11,669 nucleotides of DNA from Candidatus Omnitrophota bacterium. Lineage in GTDB: Bacteria > Omnitrophota > Gorgyraeia > Zapsychrales > Zapsychraceae. A program made the translations under genes and the position numbers. Positions 6,810 through 11,669 of this stretch are shown piece by piece. Below the pieces are notes generated by a model. That model made no database searches, had not been told where the DNA came from, and saw only the letters and a program-made list of their open reading frames with translations. Numbering within the stretch: the stretch's first letter is position 1; every line of letters begins with the position of its first letter. Where the stretch lies: positions 1 through 11,669 of the forward strand of contig JAKQLT010000083.1 of the NCBI GenBank assembly GCA_029567025.1, written 5' to 3'.

Positions 6810-6928
6810 GAAACTCTTCAGCAACTGGCTACCCTAAAAATTTTATATATTCTGTCCGCTTTTCTCGGACTTTGGGTCCTTTAGTTTTGAGCCCTATTCT
6901 TACGAATAGTTTACCTTTTTCAAGTTCC
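6810..6928 (-). ncRNA. Cyclic-di-GMP-I (GEMM-I) riboswitch aptamer, candidate
   Basis: Compared by eye with the Vibrio cholerae Vc2 aptamer and the GEMM-I consensus, the minus strand shows the conserved blocks in order. GGTAAACT (6915-6908) matches GGCAAACC. A 6-bp stem CTATTC/GAATAG carries a GTAA (GNRA) tetraloop (6903-6900). GGGCTCAAAACT (6894-6883) matches GGGACGCAAAGCC. A variable second hairpin includes GTCCG/CGGAC (6870-6866 and 6858-6854). GGTAGCCAGTTGCTGAA (6833-6817) matches the 3' GGTAGC...GTTACCGA block. Where the consensus has C27-G40 this RNA has U-A, a compensatory change. A closing helix GAACTT/GAGTTTC (6927-6922 with 6816-6810) has one bulge. The base matching G20 of Vc2 is G (6915) and that matching C92 is C (6821), which favours c-di-GMP over 3',3'-cGAMP, whose aptamers often have A at 20. 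The terminator and pilin gene downstream fit the role. Confidence 0.75.
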
Positions 6929-6968
6929 TTCTACGTGAAAGTATGGCATATAAAAAACACCTTTTCAA

Positions 6969-6997
6969 ATAACAGGAAATAACATTTATATAGTCAA
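6969..6997 (-). promoter_or_regulatory. Sigma70-like promoter of the riboswitch-pilin unit
   Basis: TTGACT (6997-6992, five of six consensus bases) and TGTTAT (6974-6969, four of six) are separated by exactly 17 bases on the minus strand. Transcription would start near 6962, about 34 bases ahead of the aptamer. Such motifs occur by chance in A+T-rich DNA, but the position between the platform-protein gene and the riboswitch is the expected one. Confidence 0.55.
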
Positions 6998-7048
6998 CAA
7001 TACTTTATCTTAAAAGATAGAAAAAATAAAGATAAAAATTATATTTTT

Positions 7049-8290
7049 TTACCCGCCTCCAGCTCCCCCCAATTGTGTAATGTTAAACATTGGTAAAAAC
7101 ATAGCTAGAACAATCGTCCCAATAATCCCGCCCATAAAAACAAGCATAATAGGCTCGATAATAGTCGAGAAGCGTTTCATAAAGGTTGAGACATTTTCCT
7201 GATAGAATTCTGCCACGTGTTTAAGCATTTTACTAAGTTCCCCTGTTTCTTCTCCGACTAAGATCATCTGGACAGCCATAGGAGGAAAAAAACCGCTTGA
7301 TTGCATTTGATCAACTAAAAGCCCGCCTTTTTTCACGCCTTCTTTAATGTCGTTAATAATTTGTCCGCAGGTTAAGTCATCCACTAATTTTTCTGAAATA
7401 TCGAGCGCGTAAAGAATCGGAACGCCCGCGTCAATAAGAATCGCCATTTGAGAGGTAAAACGTTCGACAATAATAAGTTTATAAATTTCACCGACGGTTG
7501 GGAGCCCATAAAGAAAATGTTCAATGTTTAATCGGCCGGAGTATGTTTTCGCGTAATTTTTAAAAAGAAAAACAATGCCAACCACAGATCCAATAATTAT
7601 AAGGATATTTTTTTTGATAAAAGAAAAGGTGGAAAGAAAAATAACGGTAATAAGAGGTAAATCAACGCCCATAGACTCGAAAATAGTTTGAAATCGCGGC
7701 CCGACAAATAACGCGAAAAACATAACAGCACCAATAGAAACAAGAAATAAAATAGCCGGATACATAATGCCAGAAATAATAGTGGATTTAAACGCGGCCT
7801 GCTGTTCCATATAAAAAGCTAATTTATTTAATACAACGGGCATGGTTCCTGATGCTTCGCCAACTTCCACTAAGCTGACCCAAAATTGATTAAATATTTT
7901 TGGATGTTTTGCTATCGAGGGACTTAAACTTTGGCCTTGTTCGATGTCTTTTTTTATTTGTAGAATGGCTTTGGATAATTGTTGGCTCTGAATTTGTCCT
8001 TCAATAACGGTTAAGCTCCGGATTAAAGTTACTCCGGATTCCAACATGGTGGCTAATTGGCGGGCAAAAGTTAAAAGGTCTTCAAGTTTACAATCGTTGT
8101 GCGAATATTTTCTTTTTGTTTCATGTTTTTTTATAGCGACAGGCGCGGATGTTTTCAATTCTTTAACGCTGATAATAAAAAATCCTTGCGCCTGAAGTCT
8201 TGCGATTAAAGCGGTTTCGCTTATTTCTTCAATAATATCTTTATAGGTTTTTCCTTTATTATCTTTAACGACGTATGAATATTTCGGCAC
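7049..8290 (-). CDS. pilC/gspF: GspF/PilC family inner-membrane platform protein
   Basis: The 413-residue platform protein of type IV pilus and type II secretion machines; it sits in the cytoplasmic membrane and links the ATPase to the growing filament. The N-terminus (MPKYSYVVKDNKGK, then LQAQGFFIISV) is typical. Two T2SSF domains follow, about 70-192 and 273-395, each opening with the FARQLATMLESGV or FTSQMAILIDAGV pattern and carrying GEASG (144-148) or GEETGEL (346-352). Membrane segments lie near 172-197, 227-245 and 377-402. It starts with GTG, supported by AAAGGAG 8 bases upstream, 21 bases after the ATPase stop. The end is glycine-rich (GGAGGG). Length and domains are complete. Pilus and secretion versions cannot be told apart by sequence alone. 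An A+T-rich stretch after the stop contains only weak hairpins. Confidence 0.95.
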   Translation of the reverse strand: MPKYSYVVKDNKGKTYKDIIEEISETALIARLQAQGFFIISVKELKTSAPVAIKKHETKRKYSHNDCKLEDLLTFARQLATMLESGVTLIRSLTVIEGQIQSQQLSKAILQIKKDIEQGQSLSPSIAKHPKIFNQFWVSLVEVGEASGTMPVVLNKLAFYMEQQAAFKSTIISGIMYPAILFLVSIGAVMFFALFVGPRFQTIFESMGVDLPLITVIFLSTFSFIKKNILIIIGSVVGIVFLFKNYAKTYSGRLNIEHFLYGLPTVGEIYKLIIVERFTSQMAILIDAGVPILYALDISEKLVDDLTCGQIINDIKEGVKKGGLLVDQMQSSGFFPPMAVQMILVGEETGELSKMLKHVAEFYQENVSTFMKRFSTIIEPIMLVFMGGIIGTIVLAMFLPMFNITQLGGAGGG

Positions 8291-8311
8291 TTCTTGGGCT
8301 CCTTTATTTTA

Positions 8312-10060
8312 TTAAATATCAACGCTCACGCGGCAGATTTCGTCAAAACTTGTAATCCCTTGTTCGACTTTTTTAATTCCGGTTTCAAAAATCGTTGCCA
8401 TCCCATTAGCGCGTGCTACGTCTTTGATTTCCATAGCGGTTGCGTTTTTTGAAATCATTTCACGGATTTTATTGTCAATAGGCAAAACTTCAGCGAGAAC
8501 CACGCGCCCTTTATAGCCGTGTTGGTTGCATTTTTCACATCCTTTTGCTTTATAAATAAGGTCGCTCTTAAAAATAATGCCTCCGTGTTGTTCGGGAGTA
8601 GGCTCATAAGGTTCTTTACAGTGCGGGCATAATTTTTTTGCTAAACGCTGGGCAATAATTAGATTTAAAGAAGGGGTTAATAAATAACTTGGAATGCCAA
8701 TATCTAAAAGGCGCGTGATAGCAGAAGCCGCGTCATTGGTGTGTATCGTGCTTAAAACAAAATGTCCTGTGAGCGCGGCACGCACGCAAATGGATGCGGT
8801 ATCCAAATCTCGCACTTCGCCTACCATGATAATGTCGGGATCCTGGCGTAGAAATGCCTTAAGAGCTGTCGCAAAGGTTAGGCCAATCGAGGCGCGAATA
8901 TTAACTTGGTTGATTCCTTCAATTTTATATTCGACGGGATTCTCGGCTGTCATAATATTTTTAGTGGAGTCGATACATTCATTTAAGGAGGAATAAAGCG
9001 TTGTTGATTTACCGCTTCCCGTTGGCCCGGTAACAAAATATAGCCCATAAGGCGCATTTAATGCTTTTTTAATCGTATCCATTTGAGACGGCTCAAACCC
9101 TAAAGATTCTAATTGCAATTTGACCGCGCCTTTATCTAAAATACGCATAACAACTTTTTCGCCCCATACTGTTGGAACAGTGGAAATACGAATATCAACG
9201 TTTCTGTCTTCAAGTTTTGCCGTGATATTGCCGTCTTGTGGAAGGCGTTTTTCCGCGATATCTAATTTCGCTAAAATTTTAATACGCGAGACAATGGGTA
9301 ATAATAAATGGGGCGCGGGCGGCGGAATATTATAAAGAGTTCCGTCGATGCGATAACGCAAGTTTATTTTATTCTCAAAAGGCTCAATATGAATATCGCT
9401 CGCTCCTTCATCAATCGCTTGACGGATAATAAGATCAACTAATTTAATAACAGGCGCTTCACCGGCTTTGGCAATGAGACTGTCCAAACTTAATTCTGCT
9501 TGAGCTGAATCAGTTTTTTGTAAAGTAACGGGCGCCGCGCTTGCATCATCCATTTGGATATAAGATTTTTCAACGGCTTTATCGAGTAAGGATCCGCGCC
9601 CTTTTTCTCCTTTGATTTCGCCAAAATAAAAAGCATTAATTGCTTTTTGAATGGTTGATTTTGTGGCTAAGACGACATTAATGTCGCATCCGGTAATGCG
9701 TTTTAAGTTATCAATGAGAATCAGATCAAGAGGATCGCAGACCGCGCAAGTTAAAGAGGTAATAGTTTTTGATAAAGGTAAGACAGTATTTTTTCTTGCG
9801 AAATCGCTGGGGACTAAAGTTTCAAGTTCTTGATCGGGATTGGGCGTTAAGGCGTCAGGTTTTTCCGAAGAATAATAAGGAATCCCAAGCTGATTGCCTA
9901 ATGCGGCAATCATATTTTCTTCCGAAACGTAACCTTTTTCTGTAAAGATTTCACCTAAACGGCCTCCTTCTTTTTTTTGAATGGCAATGACTTCATCCAA
10001 TTGTTTTTCAGTAATGAGGCCTTTTTGTAAAAGAAGTTGTCCGAGTTTTAGTTTGATCAT
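8312..10060 (-). CDS. pilB/gspE: GspE/PilB family filament-assembly ATPase with MshEN domain
   Basis: A 582-residue cytoplasmic hexameric ATPase that drives pilin addition. Its first 57 residues hold two 24-residue MshEN motifs separated by exactly five residues: residues 5-28 (KLG... G14 ... L21 ... Q28) and 34-57 (RLG... G43 ... L54 ... Q57). This is the c-di-GMP-binding signature defined in MshE; the first motif has Lys in place of Arg. The motor part has Walker A GPTGSGKST (345-353), Walker B around IIMVGEVRD (410-418, Glu415), the His box TGHFVLSTIHTND (431-443) and the zinc tetracysteine C478, C481, C508, C511. All catalytic elements are present. The ATG is 2 bases beyond the secretin stop, with AAGG about 8 bases upstream. 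Full length with MshEN marks it as an extension ATPase, not a PilT-type retraction ATPase. Confidence 0.96.
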   Translation of the reverse strand: MIKLKLGQLLLQKGLITEKQLDEVIAIQKKEGGRLGEIFTEKGYVSEENMIAALGNQLGIPYYSSEKPDALTPNPDQELETLVPSDFARKNTVLPLSKTITSLTCAVCDPLDLILIDNLKRITGCDINVVLATKSTIQKAINAFYFGEIKGEKGRGSLLDKAVEKSYIQMDDASAAPVTLQKTDSAQAELSLDSLIAKAGEAPVIKLVDLIIRQAIDEGASDIHIEPFENKINLRYRIDGTLYNIPPPAPHLLLPIVSRIKILAKLDIAEKRLPQDGNITAKLEDRNVDIRISTVPTVWGEKVVMRILDKGAVKLQLESLGFEPSQMDTIKKALNAPYGLYFVTGPTGSGKSTTLYSSLNECIDSTKNIMTAENPVEYKIEGINQVNIRASIGLTFATALKAFLRQDPDIIMVGEVRDLDTASICVRAALTGHFVLSTIHTNDAASAITRLLDIGIPSYLLTPSLNLIIAQRLAKKLCPHCKEPYEPTPEQHGGIIFKSDLIYKAKGCEKCNQHGYKGRVVLAEVLPIDNKIREMISKNATAMEIKDVARANGMATIFETGIKKVEQGITSFDEICRVSVDI

Positions 10061-10062
10061 TT

Positions 10063-11583
10063 TTAAAACCTTGTTTGTCCATCCAAAGATGAAAGCTCTC
10101 TGTTAATTGTATTCAATTTTGTTAAAGGCGAATTTTGTTCCCGAACGATTTTTTGTCGAGATTTTTCAGCATCTGCAAAATCAATGTCTTCTTGTATTAT
10201 ATGCGGAGTAATGAAAACAATCAATTCTCTTTCTGATTGAATATTATCCTTATGTTTAAACGCGTTGCCTACAACAGGAATGCTTCCTAAAACAGGAACT
10301 TTTGTTTTTGTTTCAGAAAAGTCGCTACGTAATAATCCGCCGATAATAACTGTATCTCCGTCTTTAATGCGAAGAATGGATTTTGACCCGCGTTCTTCGG
10401 GGTCTTTAAAAGTTTTTCCTTCAAATGCCGCTCCTGTTCGCGCTTGAATGACTTTTGGTTCAATGGCAATAGTGATTTCTCTTGTTTGGATATTCGCTTG
10501 CGGGGTAACTTTTAAGAAAACACCTGTTTGAACGCGTTCGGCAGTGCTCGCGGTAATAGCGGAACCTCCTTCTCCTGAGGAGGAAAGATTTGCGCCAATG
10601 GCTTCATTGGTTGATATTTCGATTTGCGCCGTTTCGTTATTCAAAGTCATGATACGAGGACGTGCCAGGTTTTTTGTGTCAGAACGTGTTCTTAAAAATT
10701 GTAATGTGGCCGAAAGCCCTTCAAAAGATAAGGTGCTTTCTGTATATCTTTCATCCATTGCGATTTCTGCTTCTCGTATGATTTTTGAAGAATCAAAAGG
10801 ATAAAAGTCCGTTCTTTTTCCTCCAGAAAATGTTAGCGGCGTAGACCCCCATTTTGCGCCGATAAGCTCTGAAGTTCCTTTAGAAACATCAAGCATTTCT
10901 GCTTCGATGAGGATTTGAGGAATACGGATATCAAGACGTGCAATGGTTTGTTCTATAAGAGGAAAAATATCCGGAATATCTGTGACAATAATGCTGTTGG
11001 TTCTTGGGTCTTCTGTAAGCGTCCCTGATTGTGTTAGTAAAGCATTGATTGCCGGAATAATACCTCCTGTGCTTGTTGAAGAACTCGCGGAAGAAGAACT
11101 TGAGGAAGAAGAACTTGAGGGTGATGATGTTGATCCTTCGGAGGATAATGTTGAATTAATTTTTGCCGATGAGACAGATGCGTGTTTGAGTTGATAAACG
11201 CGTGTTAGGAGTTGTTTTTCAGGTTTATCTTGTTTTTTAACTAAAAAGATGTTGCTTCCTGGTGAAATTTCATAGGTCAGATTATTTGCTGATAAAATCC
11301 GTTCTAAGGCCTCTTCAACAGGAACTTCATCAAGGTATAAGTTGATTTGCAAATTAGAAATAGAGCTTGATGCGATGAAATTGAGCCCTGATTGTTGAGA
11401 GAAGATTTTTAAGACGTCATTTAAAGAGGCGTTTTTAAAATCCATGGAAATCGTTTTTGGTTTTAGTGAATACACAAAAGGCGATGTGTCGGGAATCTCA
11501 AAACATCGTGATTCCGAAGGCATAAACAAAATAAAAAATATTGCCAGAAGAGATGTCGTTAAAGCAAAAGTTGTGTTTTTCAT
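10063..11583 (-). CDS. pilQ/gspD: Secretin (GspD/PilQ family) with polyserine tract
   Basis: The outer-membrane channel through which the filament or substrate passes. The ATG at 11583 is chosen because AAGGAG lies 5 bases upstream and it yields a signal peptide (MKNTTFALTTSLLAIFFILF...). An ATG at 11619 would lie inside the upstream gene and spoil that signal. The 506 residues comprise a short secretin/TonB N-terminal domain (about 45-105), a secretin N domain (about 125-215) interrupted by a serine-rich insert (about 147-174), and the secretin beta-barrel (about 225-465) with VFLKVTPQAN, the GSKSILRIKDGDTVIIGGLL segment and VPVLGSIPVVGNAF. No AMIN domain or C-terminal S-domain is obvious, so PilQ and GspD types cannot be separated. 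It is compact compared with most GspD or PilQ proteins. It opens the D-E-F operon part seen here, 17 bases after the upstream stop. Confidence 0.94.
   Translation of the reverse strand: MKNTTFALTTSLLAIFFILFMPSESRCFEIPDTSPFVYSLKPKTISMDFKNASLNDVLKIFSQQSGLNFIASSSISNLQINLYLDEVPVEEALERILSANNLTYEISPGSNIFLVKKQDKPEKQLLTRVYQLKHASVSSAKINSTLSSEGSTSSPSSSSSSSSSSASSSTSTGGIIPAINALLTQSGTLTEDPRTNSIIVTDIPDIFPLIEQTIARLDIRIPQILIEAEMLDVSKGTSELIGAKWGSTPLTFSGGKRTDFYPFDSSKIIREAEIAMDERYTESTLSFEGLSATLQFLRTRSDTKNLARPRIMTLNNETAQIEISTNEAIGANLSSSGEGGSAITASTAERVQTGVFLKVTPQANIQTREITIAIEPKVIQARTGAAFEGKTFKDPEERGSKSILRIKDGDTVIIGGLLRSDFSETKTKVPVLGSIPVVGNAFKHKDNIQSERELIVFITPHIIQEDIDFADAEKSRQKIVREQNSPLTKLNTINRELSSLDGQTRF
11090..11119. 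repeat. 15-base tandem repeat in the secretin polyserine tract
   Basis: GAAGAAGAACTTGAG occurs twice head to tail with no mismatch (11090-11104 and 11105-11119). Read on the minus strand, each copy encodes five serines (TCA AGT TCT TCT TCC). The codons vary within a copy but are identical between copies, so the tract grew by duplication of the 15-base unit and not by single-codon slippage. Adding or removing a unit would keep the reading frame. Confidence 0.85.
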
Positions 11584-11588
11584 GTTAT

Positions 11589-11594
11589 CTCCTT
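11589..11594 (-). promoter_or_regulatory. Ribosome binding site that fixes the secretin start
   Basis: AAGGAG on the minus strand, 5 bases ahead of the ATG at 11583 and within the 17-base gap after the upstream stop. It supports this ATG over the in-frame ATG 36 bases earlier. Confidence 0.8.
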
Positions 11595-11600
11595 GTTGTT

Positions 11601-11669
11601 TTAGGGTTTGATGGTCCATGTTTTTCCTTTATAGGAAACATCAATCCCGGTTTTATAGATTTTATTTAT
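11601..11669 (-). CDS. C-terminal end of an upstream gene, partial
   Basis: An open frame enters from the right edge and ends in TAA at 11603-11601, giving 22 residues that end GIDVSYKGKTWTIKP. It stops 17 bases before the secretin ATG, in the gap that carries the secretin ribosome site, as expected for the preceding operon gene. In pil operons the gene before a secretin is often a PilP or PilO type protein, and in type II clusters GspC, but 22 residues are too few to choose and I do not recognise the protein. Confidence 0.6.
   Translation of the reverse strand: MNKIYKTGIDVSYKGKTWTIKP

Noticed and set aside
7003..7048. A+T palindrome TATCTTTTAAGATA and A/T runs after the platform-protein gene, considered as its terminator.
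   Set aside because: The stem has six pairs, five of them A-T, with a 2-base centre, so it would be too weak; no T-run follows at the right place.
10943..11194. Plus-strand open frame with a Glu-rich run opposite the secretin.
   Set aside because: It is the complement of the polyserine tract and has no support as a gene.
10063..11619. Longer secretin start at 11619.
   Set aside because: That ATG lies inside the upstream gene's end and lacks a ribosome site; the ATG at 11583 has a strong one and gives a proper signal peptide.
1..11669. Looked for CRISPR arrays, insertion sequences, tRNA genes and integration sites.
   Set aside because: No regularly spaced repeats, transposase genes or terminal inverted repeats flanking a gene were seen.

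Overview
The window is about two thirds A+T. Every confident gene lies on the minus strand, so transcription runs from base 11669 towards base 1. It holds a type IV filament locus (type IV pilus, or the related type II secretion pseudopilus) of a Gram-negative-type bacterium, since an outer-membrane secretin is present. Low G+C, scattered pilin genes of several kinds and the GspD-E-F order would suit an uncultured lineage such as Omnitrophota or a relative; that placement is a guess from style, not from a marker gene.

In transcription order: the last 22 codons of an unidentified gene (11669-11601); a secretin with a polyserine tract (11583-10063); a GspE/PilB-type assembly ATPase with a complete N-terminal MshEN c-di-GMP-binding signature (10060-8312); and a GspF/PilC-type platform protein (8290-7049). 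The spacings are 17, 2 and 21 bases, so this is one operon. A 392-base non-coding stretch follows (7048-6657). It holds a sigma70-like promoter, a candidate cyclic-di-GMP-I (GEMM-I) riboswitch and an intrinsic terminator whose whole 5' arm can also pair with the aptamer. Behind it is one pilin gene (6656-6237), closed by a very strong hairpin with a 16-bp perfect stem (6215-6176). This pilin is therefore a separate transcription unit under riboswitch control and is the best candidate for the major pilin.

Next comes a second packed group: four more prepilin-like genes (6119-5721, 5711-5271, 5267-4923, 4903-4322), two large multi-membrane-segment proteins of GT-C glycosyltransferase type (4315-2432, 2423-966), and rsmE, the 16S rRNA m3U1498 methyltransferase (962-225). 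A terminator ends the group (182-156). Bases 1-155 show no gene I can support.

The point of greatest interest is the pairing of two c-di-GMP sensors in one filament locus: an RNA sensor placed to gate transcription of a single pilin, and an MshEN domain on the ATPase that powers assembly. Both calls come from reading sequence against known consensus; neither has been tested here.
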